A stretch of 64,000 bases of DNA from Platerodrilus igneus (GCA_036346225.1 JARFIW010001369.1:1426001-1490000); one strand, 5' to 3'. Positions 33,604 through 45,133 are shown, counted from the stretch's first letter. Numbers and translations are program-made. The notes: a model not told the origin generated them from the letters alone.

Positions 33604-36493
33604 TTTATTATATTAAAAACTTACAGAAAGAATTAGGACTATAACTTGAAATAAATTAAATTAAGTTCAAAAAATACACTGACATCCTCAGGCGAGATTG
33701 AAGCCATTAGGCTCTGTCTACCACCTAACTTGAGAGTGACAGCACATAATAAATTATATAACAAAATAAAATAATTTGTATTGTGGAAAAACAAAATTTC
33801 AATCACTCACTCAATCACACATTCAGACATACTGTGAGTAGAGTCAATGATAGAGTAAAGGATGTAGCAAACTGTACGTTTTATTACGCTTTGATCGATA
33901 AAAGATGTTCAAGGAAGAGTCTGCGAAAACTAAAAATTGTGGGGGCATGTCGAATATTTAGCGGTATTGAGTTCCAAAGGAGAGTGCCAGCAACCTGGAA
34001 AGATTGGTGAAAAATGTATGTACGATGCATAGGGATGGCCAGCAGATCATCATGTCTCGTATTATGACTGCGGTTAGATAGAGGAGAGAATTTAGTAAAT
34101 AAGTAACAAGGACTTTTAGCAGAGAAGAGCTTATAGAGAAAAACAGCCATATGAAGTTTTCTTCTATCACCAAGCTTAAGCCATCGCATGTCTATGTAGA
34201 ATGGAGTTACATGATCCCGCTTCTTTAGACTATGGATGAAACGAACACAACTATTTTGTCAGACTCAATTGCTGATCGATAACAAACCCAAGGTCTTTAA
34301 CACAGTCTGAAAGTTCTATAGTATTCATACCAAGGCGCAGCGACGGAGCGATATTAAAATCAATTTTTCGAAGCATTTTTGGGGTTGCAACAAGGATAGC
34401 TTTACACTTGGATGGGTTAATTGCAAGTCCGTTATTTCGACTCCACCTGAGAATGTTCGAAAGATGTTCATTTATTTTATTGAACGCGGAAGTGATATTA
34501 TCTGGCTAAAAATGTAAGTATACTTGAACATCATCCGCATAACAGTGGTAACGGGAATGAAGAAGGAACTGCGATATGTCTTGGATATATAAACTAAATA
34601 AGAGGACCTAAGACACTTCCCTGTGGAACACCTGCTTTTAGTTCTGCCCAATTGGAGAAGGACTTATAACCAACAGAAATAACTTGTTGCCTGCGGCCAC
34701 TAAGGTAAGAGAAACCATTGAACTGTTGAATGAGATAAGTTGCTAAGCTTGTATAATTTGGCACAAAGAATTTCAAAATTGACAATATTAAAAGCTAAGC
34801 TGAAATCAACTAAGATAAGAATGGTAATATGTTTATTGTCTATAGCGTTTCTGATATCATCAACCACTCGAAGCAATGCTGAGCAGGTACTGTGCCCTTT
34901 ACGAAATCCTGATTGATAAGTGTCAAAAAGAAAGTTTTCTTGCAAGTAAGCTGTAACCTGATGTGCTGCAATATATTCAAGAGACTTTGACAGAGTAGGT
35001 AGGATGCTTATAGGGCGATAATCACTAGGAGTAGACGGACACGGTTTATTAGGTGAAGGACAAATAAAAGCCTGCTTCCAGAGATTAGGAAAAGTGTTGG
35101 TGCGAAAAGAAGTGTTTATAATGGAAGTGAAGCTATCAAGAAAAGAAGAGGTTATGTAGTTCAACATACGAAGTGAAATACAATCTGGTCCAGAAGCATT
35201 AGACTTTATGCAAAGAGTAGAATCCAAAACGAGATCAGACGAGACTTCAAGGAAATTAAATCTATGAACATGAGGAAGTGAAGAATCCGATATATTAGCA
35301 ATAGCTTCACGGACAAATGCAGGATCTAATAGTGGATATTGAGCAAAAAATGTATTTAAAGAATCTAAACAACAGTTAACAGGGATAGCACGATTTGCCT
35401 TGCCTAAGCCTAAGGATTTCAATTCTCTCCATATCCTGGATGAGTTTGGTTTTGATGAGATAGTATAAAAATGACGCATTTTTGCATTCCTAATTGATTG
35501 TTTAGTTCGATTCCTAAAGAATTTATAACGAGTCCAGTTCTGTTCAGTTCTAGATCGCTTAAAGTAAAGGTGAGCAGCGTCTCTAAGACGGAGACTTTGG
35601 CTTAGCAGATGAGATTCAGATTTAAGAGTCTCGAGATTAACATTTTTAAAGTTACGGTATCTTATAAGAGTAGAAACAAATTTGGAAAATTTAATGGAAT
35701 AAGAGACAAATAAAAGGTCATTTTTTGAGATTTCAACAACAGGGATTTGACCAAAATTCAAAACCTTATTCTTATTAGAAACACAAATGTAGTCGATAGT
35801 GGTATGCGATTCATGAGACAGATATACAAGGTGGTGTGTTGGATTAAAAGGTAAAATGCTTAAATTACTTGACTCAAATATAGTTTTTAAATGCCGAACA
35901 TCATTCGTATTATGCAGAAGATTAGCATTCCAATCCTCCAGAAGTATCGTTTCAGAATAAGAAGGCAATAGATCAAATAGAACCTCCTCAATATCTGTGA
36001 GGTGTCCAATATGAAGTGGGCGATACACTACCCCAACGAGTAATTTGACGGATCGGTCGCAAATCTTAATAAAAAGATATTCTGGTCTAGTCCGATACCT
36101 ACTTGGCGATTGGCCAACAATTTTGCATTTAAGATCAGACCTGACATAGATAGCAACTCCTCCACCACTCTTTCCTATACGATCATTTGTAATGATTTTG
36201 TACTCCAGCAGGTGAACAAGGACGTCTGGTAGTGAAGGCTTTAATTAAGTTTCCGATATCGCAATACAATGTACACGTACAGAGGAGAAGGCGTAACGAA
36301 AATCGTCAAGGTGCAAAAGCAATGATTCTGCGTTAACATGGCAACAGTTGAAAGCACGCGGATGGTGAGAGAACTCAAGGGACAACAATGATTGAGCAGT
36401 AGGAACACTAGGAAGAGATTCCAAAACATTTTACTCGCAGTCTTCCAGAACATCACATTCAATTAAACATAAGTCAGCAAAACTATCAGCCAT
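33604..36493 (-). pseudogene. CR1-like LINE ORF2 (endonuclease-RT)
   Basis: Starts at the ATG at 36493 (MADSFADLCLIE). The endonuclease has NAESLLLHLDDFR, AISET (stop where Trp is expected) and GGGVAIYVRSDL, then DYICVSN. A 442-codon frame (36028-34700) carries the end of EN and the RT N-half: SDYRPISILPTLSKSLE, SGFRKGHST and VDFSLAF. A one-base shift at about 34705 leads to AGVPQGSVLGPL, and another at about 34600 leads to CYADDVQVYL with an intact YADD. The C-terminal conserved region (LWNSIPLNIR) lies at 34189-33884. The enzyme nicks target DNA and copies the LINE RNA. Two stops and two frameshifts make it inactive. The 3' UTR (33604-33883) runs to the microsatellite. Confidence 0.85.
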
Positions 36494-36990
36494 TGTGCAG
36501 AAGTAAAGTATAGTAGAGATTAATGGAGTAACCAATCATCGGCCCATTCATCCACTCATACACACAAACACACAAACTTAAGATAACACTACAATAAATC
36601 ATATTAAACTATATAGTCACAAATAGTGAACTAAAAATCAAGATCAAACCATTAACCCGACTATGAAACGATCCAACCCCCTAATATGTAGAATTTGCAT
36701 GCTTCTACATATTAGCAACCCTGTCTCTTACAAATAATAACCAACAGTAGTAGTATAAGTTAATTTTAAGTGGTAGAATAGGGAATTATTTTTCTTTTTA
36801 ACACCCGCTAAATTTTAAGAACTTACACATACCCGAGGCAAACAATACAGCAAACAAATACTTTCCTCTGAAAGAACCTAATTTTTTATTTATGTAATAG
36901 TATAAGTTCCAACATATACAAAATTATACTAATTCATTCCAACCTTTTAGTAACCTGGGCAAACATAAACACAAATTAACATTTCAAACA
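36494..36990 (-). other. Spacer upstream of CR1-like ORF2
   Basis: AT-rich sequence with no frame. By position it may be the ORF1-ORF2 spacer of the LINE or a later insert. Ends at a CA run. Confidence 0.35.
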
Positions 36991-36993
36991 CAC

Positions 36994-37054
<61 letters not shown>
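36994..37054. repeat. (CA)n microsatellite
   Basis: About 30 CA units at the left end of the 240-bp tandem repeat region. Confidence 0.95.
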
Positions 37055-37058
<4 letters not shown>

Positions 37059-37601
37059 CATCTCTTATGCACTGTGCAAACACAAAACACCATTCACACA
37101 CATTTCCTTTTCAACATCTGGATTTCCGGCTGCCGATGGTTCAAGGCGGCTCCGTGGCGTAATGGTATGTGTGTGACTACTACGCCCAAGGTCCCGGGTT
37201 CGAATCCCGACACGGTCCGCTTGAAAAATGTTAGGCGAGCATTTTTCACAAAAATACACCCTCGTTCGGATGAGAAGTAAAATGGATGTCCCGTGTGTGT
37301 GTTGTCACGCACGTTAAAGATCCCTACCTTGCTTGGAACAGCAAGGGTTCGGCAAAATTCAAAAATTTTCCAGGTAAAAAAAAAACTCGCTTCCTGGCCA
37401 ATGTAGTACCTTCGGGTGGAGCATTGGAAAATCAAATGTAATGCCGATGGTTCAGACTGATAAGGCAACATCCGTCGAGCGTTCCTCTTTGAAGATTGGG
37501 ATATCCGGCTTCCGATGGTCCTGGTCCTAAAGGGGGAACGTAACACGGATACCAACATCACACACAACACACATACACACAACTCTCTCTCTCTCTCTCT
37601 C

Positions 37602-37635
<34 letters not shown>

Positions 37636-37850
37636 CACCTAAACAAACGCTTCCATTGCCTTTTCAACATCTGGATTTCCGGCTGCCGATGGTCCGGACT
37701 GACAAGGCAATGTCAGTTGTGCGTTCTTCCTTGACGACTGAGATATCCGGCTGCCAATGGTCCTGGTCCTAGAGGGAGAACGTAACACGGACCAACATCA
37801 CACACAATACACATACACACAACCACCCCCACCCCCCACCACACACATAA
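37059..37850 (+). repeat. ~240-bp satellite-like tandem units with CA runs
   Basis: CCTTTTCAACATCTGGATTT followed by CCGGCTGCCGATGGT occurs at about 37107 and 37659. GATATCCGGCTTCCGATGGT-type sequence plus CCTGGTCCTA, GGGGGAACGTAACACGGA and ACCAACATCACACACAA occurs at about 37500 and 37750. The period from GCCGATGG at 37443 to that at 37684 is 241 bp. Each unit carries a CA-rich segment. The first unit is interrupted by a SINE B insertion. Confidence 0.75.
37144..37442 (+). mobile_element. tRNA-derived SINE, family B, with exact TSD
   Basis: A 299-bp insert flanked by the 12-bp duplication GCCGATGGTTCA at 37132-37143 and 37443-37454, which restores the tandem unit when the insert is removed. 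The head AGGCGGCTCCGTGGCGTAAT and B box GGGTTCGAATCCC are tRNA-like. The body continues to CTTCCTGGCCAATGTAGTA and the 3' end AAATCAAATGTAAT. This copy defines the family's ends and implies mobilisation by a LINE's target-primed reverse transcription. Confidence 0.92.
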
Positions 37851-38540
37851 CACATGATGATTACTTTCTGTGGGGAAGCCAGAGCTCTATTGTAACGCCT
37901 CCGCACGGCAACCACTAGCCCTTCTTCGATGGTAGAGCTATTCTCAGCTCCCACTTGCAAACAAAATTCCCCATCTTCCAACGAAGCGTACCTCCTCGTA
38001 GTTGCTTGCAAGATGGCCGCGTTCGCTTCCTTGCCAACACCCTAGTTATCGCGTCACCTTACGCGCAGGCGTTGTGTCTAGCAATTGCACAAGTGGACTT
38101 CAGAACGCCTGTAGCTTATGCAACTCAAGTTACGTTCTGGGTATTTGCAGATATCAAAAGCGTAGGAGTCACTATTAAATACTCCGTATAGGTGAAAATA
38201 ATGTAAAAAGGAACGAGATGTACTTACTTATAACAAATTAAACTATTTAACGATTTCACGCTAAATGACAAATTCGTAAAATAACAACGGCTAGAAATGT
38301 TTTTCTTTAGAGATATTTAATGTAACAAAAATTTTGTTACAAAATACATAAATAAATAAAACTAAAAATATATGAAATTTCAAAAAAAACGCGCTAACAC
38401 AACAATAAAACTAATTTAATCATTACAAGCGCATCGCGTTATAAGATTGCTTGAAAAATTAGCTCGTATTAACAGATTCAAACTATAACAAAGTATAGAA
38501 ATAATATTTAAAAAAAACAAGAAATACCCAATAGTATTGT
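37851..38540. other. Unassigned, mixed composition
   Basis: A GC-moderate block at 37860-38110 followed by AT-rich DNA. No recognisable frame. It lies between the satellite-like units and the end of the LINE ORF1, so part may be the LINE's inter-ORF region. Confidence 0.35.
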
Positions 38541-38542
38541 CA

Positions 38543-38879
38543 TTAAGGTTGAGTTAGTGTTTTATACTTAGTTTGATTTCTTGTTGTAATACGTGAGCCA
38601 GGTGGTTTGTTAACTGGAGGAGCCAAGGCTTCGAACGATGGCGATGGCAAAGCCAGGAGATTTTTCATACTAGTAACAGTAAATCTTTCATGGTTGTTAA
38701 GAATAATAATTCGGCCATCAAGTGTGAACACATTACGCGCGTTGTATTTAGATCGTGCAGTATTCAACACAGTCATTCTGTTCTTAGTCAGTGACTCAGT
38801 AATGACATAGCTACAACCTTTTAAAAGTTTCTTCGCCTTAAATACAACATTACGCGGGCTGTAGCTAGAAAACTTAATA
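38543..38879 (-). pseudogene. LINE ORF1 C-terminal part (FP25-like domain)
   Basis: The minus strand continues from the insertion edge with FSSYSPRNVVFKAKKLLKG, then ITESLTKNRMTVLNTARSKY and ARNVFTLDGRIIILNN, ending at a TAA at 38543. This KxxL, ITE(S/N)LT and DGRI layout is the C-terminal half of the baculovirus-FP-like domain found in ORF1 proteins of CR1/L2-type LINEs. It is the continuation of the frame at 39803-39290. Confidence 0.75.
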
Positions 38880-38887
38880 ACAATAAG

Positions 38888-39281
38888 TGTTTCGTATTAA
38901 TTAAACTCAAACTATAGTGGAATAAAGTTGTGCAGTGCGCTTGCGCCTTTTATAGAGTAAACGCGTGCGAAAGTGGTTTTGTTACGTGTATCGATGACTC
39001 TTCATTCGACCTAGTACCGGAACGGTTGTGCGGGACAAGCTACACAAACAATAAAGTATAGTGCTTGTAACAGTGCATTCAACTTACTCCCCCGGGGGCA
39101 TTGCAGCAACATTGAAGAGGACCACACACCAAGGACAATATCGGTGAATGAATTTATGCATTCTGTTTGTTTTTACATGCATACAATTTTTGCATTTAAA
39201 GCTCGCGTTTTGTTATACTTTCGCAATACAATCCATTAAAATTAATAAGACGCGCCAGCACATTATTCAAATTAATTAATT
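38888..39281. mobile_element. 394-bp insertion with 8-bp duplication in LINE ORF1
   Basis: The ORF1 frame is interrupted after codons for LIVI. ACAATAAG occurs exactly at both edges (38880-38887 and 39282-39289). The insert begins TGTTTCGTATTAATTAA and ends CAAATTAATTAATT, AT-rich arms that are partly complementary, with no coding frame. Eight-base duplications are typical of hAT and some other DNA transposons, so a small non-autonomous element is likely. The family is not identified. Confidence 0.55.
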
Positions 39282-39289
39282 ACAATAAG

Positions 39290-39803
39290 TCTTGTACCGC
39301 CTTTAACCACCTCAGGAACAGAGCAAACTGGTTTTAAACTCTCTATCCGATGTGCTCGTTCGATGTCTGACTCATTCAAATCAAGCCGTAAATTTTCTTT
39401 AAAGACGTTTAAGGCAATCTGTACGCAGCTTTCTCTTTCGGACTTTTCCGGATATCCGTGTAACAGAAGGCAGTTTAAAATATTGCTGATTGTCATCAAT
39501 AGCTTGCTCTTTCGTTTCCAGCCGCTGATTGACTTCACTAAACAGATTAAGAGCACGGACCGAAAATGTGGAAAATTGAAGAGTACGTAGCTCAATTTTA
39601 TTTGCTTTTGTAGTTTTGTTCGCGCTAGCGGTAGTAGTTGCTCCACCAGCAAGCGAATCTAATTGCACCTGGAAATCACCCATCATCACTCTTAGTTCGG
39701 ACAATTCAGCAATAAATTTAGTGTCCATAGCTGCGCTCAAGGAGGAAAACTTCAATATATTAAATCGAGCAATTATAAGCACGTGCACTATAGTAATGTT
39801 CAC
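39290..39803 (-). pseudogene. LINE ORF1 N-terminal and middle part
   Basis: The likely start is MDTKFIAELSELRVMM at about 39728. A coiled-coil-like segment follows (LRVMMGDFQVQLDSL and LFSEVNQRLETKEQ), then after a one-base shift near 39480 the FP-like domain begins: SERESCVQIALNVFKENLRL, DIERAHRIESLKP and GGTRLIVI. Family role: trimeric RNA-binding particle protein of the LINE. It lies upstream of ORF2 at 36493 in the same orientation, so ORF1 and ORF2 probably belong to one CR1-like element. Confidence 0.75.
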
Positions 39804-39888
39804 TGAGTCATAATCGGTAACAAATTTATGTACGATAAGATTGAGTACACGAATTTCACCGATCAGAAGTGCAAGAGTGTATTCTTTA

Positions 39889-39938
39889 CGTGTGCGCGTG
39901 CGTGTGCGTGTGCGTGTGCGTGTAGGTGTTGTGTGTGT
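39889..39938. repeat. (GTGTGC)n microsatellite
   Basis: Short GTGTGC/GCGTGT run, same motif as the larger array at 33361-33600. Confidence 0.9.
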
Positions 39939-39939
39939 G

Positions 39940-42600
39940 GGCTAATATTGTACAAGGAATTGCAATTATGTATAAAAAATTTGGCATTAACCTAATATCG
40001 TAAACATATCTACGGAAAGATTTAATAAAAATAACGCTCGCGTGGTTGAGCGCCAAGCACAGACAAAGGACGAGGTGAAATTAGCAAGGAATTAGGTTAT
40101 TGTATGTCTATTTTTTCTCCGCACACATATAGCCTATATATAGATACCTTATGGGGGGAACTTCTTTCATTTGACATTACCGTATATGGGAGGAGATTTG
40201 TGCTGTAGTTTTCGTTCTTTTGCATTACTGAAATTCACACGTTTCAAGCTGTCTACACTTATTTAAAAAATAAAGTTGACAAAAATTATGAGCAAAATCA
40301 TGCACTTTGTTAACTACACCTTGCGCAACACGTGATTTAAATTTAAAATCAACGTTGCGAGCATGTTTAAGATTTGACCTAGTCCGCGAAAAATCGAGCA
40401 CGTAGGGATGGGGAACTATTCCTAGTTGAACTTTTGTATATTCTGTAAACTTTAACCTTTTTCTGACATAACGTCCTCGATTTAATAATCGAAGTTCTCT
40501 TAAACGCCCATTAAAAAAATCATTTTTCATATGATTGGTGTCTGCAGCTTAGCTTCTAAGAATATCTGTCTCATAAGTTAGAAATAAACGTAAAAATGGT
40601 GTTACTCTTCTTAGTATATATAAGGTCATGCATAATATGTACATTGCGGTTTTGTAATATTATTAACCGATTTGGTCCTCTTGTGGTGTTGTAAGAACAT
40701 TCTGCAATTCTGAAATCATTGTAATGGATGATACGCCATACCTCGTAACGCATTTGTTAACGGATCTGTAAATTTGAAGGTTATTTTTAAACAATAACTA
40801 TTTTTTATGTAGTATCATTTGTTATGGATGCGCAATAAGTCGTGTGGTTCCTATGGCTGCCACCTATAATATTTTTATTACCGCAGGTATAATAGGATAT
40901 TAATAAGTCACGAATGGTTTTATCCAATATACGCGATTACTTTACAACAATCCATTAATACTCCTTGAACTTTATTTCCATTCTAATTTCATCTATAATT
41001 TGATATTAACCTGGCGTGCTATGGTTTAACATTTACCAAGTAAAAAAAAGTAAGGATTCCACTAGTTCAATTAGCATAACGAAGAATGTGCCAATTATCT
41101 AGGTAGTTTGCTTATGCTTGGTGTAATTCTTTAACAAATTACAATTGATGTATTTATAAATAAGATATGGGTGATTTTGTTACTTCCTGTTCATAATGCC
41201 AAAAACACAGACTGTAAGATAATCTTTAGTTCAATGTTGAATCAACGCGTAGAATAATTATAGGTTTTCAAGGGAAAGAAATCGTAATCGAAAACGGTGA
41301 CCATGAATATCATCTATTGATTTGTTCCTTGGTTCATCTGGTTGAAGCAATCTTTTTTTCGCCTCCACTCGTTGGATACAAGTGAAGCTTTATCCTTTTT
41401 TACTTGTTCGCGGCTAAGTCTGGGAATTGCCCCAAGGGTGAGCAATGAGAATGGGCGTGGGGATGGTATAAACTCAACAATAAGCTAGCATAGAAAGAAA
41501 AAAAGGGAAATTGAGCGCCACTGTATCTATATGGACAACACTAGAAATTCAATACTCCTATGAGAAGATACAGAAACTCATTGGATTTAAGCACAATAAA
41601 AAAACTTACAACTTAATGAACTAACACATCTGGAAACCTCTGGAACATACTTACAACCTCTTCAATCTCGATGATCCTGAAAGAAAAAGTACACAACAAA
41701 TTTTCTATTAAAAAGACACTGTTTGTACTTTTTAATAAAAAGCATACTAATAATTATGAGTGGATAATCTTGAGATTACCACACCAAAGGTATTTGAATT
41801 AAAAATGGATATCTAGAATAAAGCAATTGTAACATATCTGTGCTTTTAAATTATTTCAACGTTCGTCTAATTTCATTATTCAAAAAATTTATTTTCTCTG
41901 AAATATGCTTATTAAAATTAATTATGCATGGAATAAAAGACTTGTGTCCAAAAATGTAATTTAATATAGTTTCTCTTTTTTCGTTTTTTTTAAATATGGT
42001 TACAAATACAAAATAATAAAATTGAATTCTTATAAATCTGTCTTGACATAACAAGACCTTAATTTTTAATAATATTTCAAAACAAGATTTCTGATACCCA
42101 ATGGACAGATCTGTGTATTGGTTTACATGTATATCACATCAATTTAGTTCATTTCTTTATAGAAAATTTAAATCACATGTAGTTAATTTGAGTAAATAAA
42201 ATTTCAAACTTATTCAGATATAGAAATGATTAATGACATAATAAATTAGACATCTGTAATGAACTTTTTAAAAAACAGGAAGTAGACTTTAGAATCACAA
42301 TACTTTAAACACATGTATATTCCGCGTGTCTTACAAAATTACCTTATTAGTAATTCTAACAATTATATTTCACGTTATTATTTGTGCACAAAATTTAGCA
42401 TGATTAAGTAATCCTCTATTAAAATTTTATGTGAACACTTTTAAAAGTCTGACAAACATAAGAACTGAAAGTTTTGATACCTGTGCTTTTGAAGAATTTA
42501 CCTCTTGCTATCGAACTGCGATGCACATTTTCCGGATCCTGTTTACAAATTTGATGCCAAGAAACATCGAACAAAAGCTGTACGTACTTCGTTAACGACA
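39940..42600. other. AT-rich DNA, no supported element
   Basis: Apart from the basic frame noted separately, this interval has only short AT-driven frames. I see no terminal repeats, tRNA-like boxes or long duplications. Confidence 0.45.
40225..40530 (-). CDS. Unrecognised basic ORF
   Basis: A 101-codon frame rich in Arg/Lys/Asn (RLRELRLLNRGRYVRKRLKF). It has no recognised motif, and its position upstream of the LINE ORF1 on the same strand could make it part of a longer 5' region. Composition is not decisive. May be chance. Confidence 0.2.
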   Translation of the reverse strand: MKNDFFNGRLRELRLLNRGRYVRKRLKFTEYTKVQLGIVPHPYVLDFSRTRSNLKHARNVDFKFKSRVAQGVVNKVHDFAHNFCQLYFLNKCRQLETCEFQ

Positions 42601-42624
42601 GTTGCCCCAATCTCTCTCTCTCTC

Positions 42625-42658
<34 letters not shown>
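42601..42658. repeat. (CT)n-(AT)n compound microsatellite
   Basis: A TCTCTC run followed by about 14 TA units. Confidence 0.95.
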
Positions 42659-42660
<2 letters not shown>

Positions 42661-43494
42661 ATGATTACTTCATGCGCTAAGGAATTAAAGATATTTAGTA
42701 TTAGTATTAAATTACTGGAATATTGTCGTCTCACCGTTAACAAACACCGACCCTCCAACCATTTTTAAGAGGAAGCGTGGTCTATTGCCTTGCCGGAGTC
42801 ACAGGAATGACAGCTCTTCTGTGCTCCCAAGACGACCAGCTCTCCTGAGCCTACCACGACACGCCTATTCTGAGGCTCCATTTGTCACGAACCCGTGACC
42901 CCATCTTTATAAGTTGCAGCTTAGATTACATGTTAAACTACAATGGCCGGCTTGGCTATCTGTACCTTCCACGTAAAGAACAGCTGATACGCCTTGCGCT
43001 TCACTTCGTGACCGTATTAACGCAAGCGCTATCTTAATTTTAACAACTGAAAGGATATAATCCGTCTATGGATTAGGCAACACAAACGACTTGTTCCTTT
43101 TTAAATACGTTTTCAGAGTGTATATTGTTATTAAATATTTATTGGTAATGCATTTAAGCTAATTAAATGGTCATAATTTCCTGTTCCATTGTGGAATTGT
43201 TTCTTTCAGATATAACTATATCGAATACAAATATCAAATATCACAGATCTACTATGCATAGATGTGATTTCTCGAAACTAGTACTACAGAATATTTATTC
43301 GTTACATGGTAAGTAAAAAGCGAAACTTTTTGATCGGAATATATCACTTCGCGTGGATAGTTTTCAGTGACGGTTCTAGGATAAAAAAGAGGTGGGGGAG
43401 GGGGGAGTACAATCTATACAACAGAGCCAAAATGTACAATGTATAAATATAAATCTTCCTGTGTATCCATCACTTAATCAGTCTTTTAAAAAAG
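42659..43494. other. Unassigned; one GC-rich patch
   Basis: 42770-42910 is distinctly GC-richer than its surroundings (CCACGACACGCC, CACGAACCCGTGACC) but shows no frame or tRNA-like box pair. The rest is AT-rich with nothing recognised. GGGGGAGGGGGG lies near 43400. Confidence 0.35.
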
Positions 43495-43542
43495 AAGCTA
43501 CGTGGCGTAGTTGGTATGCGTGTGACTACAATGCCCAATGTA
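43495..43542 (+). mobile_element. SINE B head fragment (left half of a split copy)
   Basis: AAGCTACGTGGCGTAGTTGG, then TATGCGTGTGACTACAATGCCCAA, matches the first ~45 bases of SINE B including the A box. It stops exactly where LTR A begins. The rest of the head, starting at TTCCGGGTTCGAATCCC, resumes at 50221, 6.7 kb away. Confidence 0.8.
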
Positions 43543-44164
43543 TGTTATCCTTAGAGTGGGCAGCGTCTGAAAGCATGTAGACTTGGCTTGTTACTTTAGC
43601 AATAAGCAAAAATAATTATAAGTTTATAAATACATAAAATAAAAGTGAAATTGATTTATTTTAACAGTTTGGAAGTCTGACGAATTATAATGACGTGTCC
43701 TGGATACGGCGTCAGACAGCGTCACCGTCGGAGAATATGCAGGTTATGAAAAGCACTGCGTGTTGTAGTATAGCAGGCTATGGAAAGCGCTGCTCGTTGA
43801 AGGGTTTGCAGGCTATGGGGAGCACTGCAAGGTGATTCCTTAAGCTATGGTGAGCACTAACGAATGGCTTCTGGAAAATTTGAAATTATATTTATACACT
43901 TTCATTTCCTATTCTTCCTGTGTTAAAAAACGTTAATGATGTCTTTAACCAATGGAATTGTGTATTTCGAGTTTTGAATGTAAAAGAATCTCCAAATTTA
44001 GTTTGACCAATGGACGTACCGATTTTTGGGTACCACAATAAATGAGTTGGAACTTTCTCGCGATTCTTAGTTTGTTCTATTTCCAGCTCGTGTACTTTGA
44101 TATGGTCTTTGCAATTCTGTCAGTCTGTTCTGTGCTCAGCTCGCGTGCCGTGATATAGTCAACA
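43543..44164 (-). mobile_element. LTR A (3' LTR) of gag-protease element
   Basis: On the minus strand it starts TGTTGACTATATCA at 44164 and ends GGATAACA at 43543. Shared with LTR B are the end block (AAGCATGTAGGCTTGG through ATTTATTTTAACAG, plus-strand words) and the block from GAATTATAATGACGTG to GATTCTTAGT. About 500 bp present in LTR B are missing here, so A carries an internal deletion. Confidence 0.8.
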
Positions 44165-44172
44165 CCCCCCCG
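44165..44172 (-). promoter_or_regulatory. Polypurine tract of the gag-protease element
   Basis: Minus-strand GCGGGGGG immediately precedes the TGTTGAC start of LTR A, the expected place and composition for a plus-strand primer. Confidence 0.65.
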
Positions 44173-44584
44173 CTGAAGAGTGTAAAGTAGCTAGGTTGTT
44201 ACAGATGTGGGGGGTCCTTGTGGTCAAAATATCTGAGCCTGGAGCGGCGCTTGCGTTTACGTTTTGTGCGGCAGTGTTGGGCTTTTCCATGATTGCCAGC
44301 TCCTTGTGGTCTTTGATTGTGATCGAAAGGGTACCTGTTTTCGGGACATCCATCCATAAGTGCGCTTTTCTGGTTGGGCACCTTGCACATAATTGGGCAG
44401 AACGACACGGGCTGTGTATTTAGCTCGTGGTTTGCAAGTTTTGGTGTCCAGTGATAATAGGCTGGTGCCGGCTGCGGCAGTTGGCTGTGCTGACCTATCG
44501 ATCACTATTTGGAATTCTTTCCGAAGGCTGCTGGGCATGAATTTGTTTGCGAACTGGTTAGTTGTAGTTAGCGTGGGTGGTTTG
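44173..44584 (-). pseudogene. 3' part of internal region with duplicated Cys-rich unit
   Basis: About 290 bp of this region is a diverged tandem copy of the sequence around 44630-44745. Compare CACATAATTGGGCAGAACG at about 44386 with CACAAAATTGGGCAGATCG at about 44680, each followed by CACGGGCTGTG and TTAGCTCGTGG. In translation the units give CPI(L/M)C, then CP about 13 residues later. These short frames follow the protease in position. I cannot assign the unit to a known Pol domain. Confidence 0.45.
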
Positions 44585-45133
44585 TTAGCGGGGACGAGCG
44601 TTACCATTGTGTGGCGGCGTTGGACCTTCTTCTTGGGACATTCGTCCAAAGGTATGCCTTTTTTGTTGTGTGCATTGCACAAAATTGGGCAGATCGTCAC
44701 GGGCTGTGTGGTTAGCTCGTGGTCTGCATGTTAAGTTCCAGTGCAGCATTTTATGGTTATGTGCTCCGAAATGTATAGAGCCTTGTTCGTAATCCATCAC
44801 CACTTGCTGGCGTTGAAGCCGAGATTCGCTCAGAGTGATATCTTCAGCGAGGTTTGCTACTAGCAAAAAGATTTTGTGGTCTGTCACTTCTCCAAAGGTA
44901 AACGGCGTGCAAAACTTGCCTTTGATCGCCATTTCTGTCCCTGCTTCGACTAGACAGGTGGAGGTATGATAGGGTTCTACCCGTGAACTTGTGGGTATTT
45001 GATCTTCCCTAATCATGCTGGTCGATGTTCCTGTATCCAGTAATGCGTCGAAGTTTGTCTTCTGTATGGTGACGGGAATCCTTGGTAGTGGATCATCCTG
45101 GATGATGTTTGGTAGTGCCAGTTTGTTTCGCAC
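44585..45133 (-). pseudogene. Retroelement aspartic protease
   Basis: A 182-codon frame with KTNFDALLDTGTSTSMI, a retropepsin active site with intact DTG, followed by FTFGEVTDHKIFLLV and ITLSESRLQR. The frame then runs into the Cys-rich repeated unit. In the family this enzyme cleaves Gag-Pol. It lies downstream of gag with a shift between them. No reverse transcriptase, RNase H or integrase follows before the polypurine tract, so the element depends on others or is a deletion derivative. Confidence 0.7.

Noticed and set aside
33352..33644. Three overlapping plus-strand ORFs rich in Cys/Val/Arg/Ala
   Set aside because: Pure product of the GTGTGC microsatellite in three frames.
36994..37054. 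CRISPR-like or regulatory array
   Set aside because: Simple CA microsatellite, no spacer structure; CRISPR is not expected in a eukaryotic chromosome.
44196..44734. Plus-strand ORFs over the gag-protease element
   Set aside because: Antisense shadows. The minus strand has the DTG protease and the LTR/polypurine layout.
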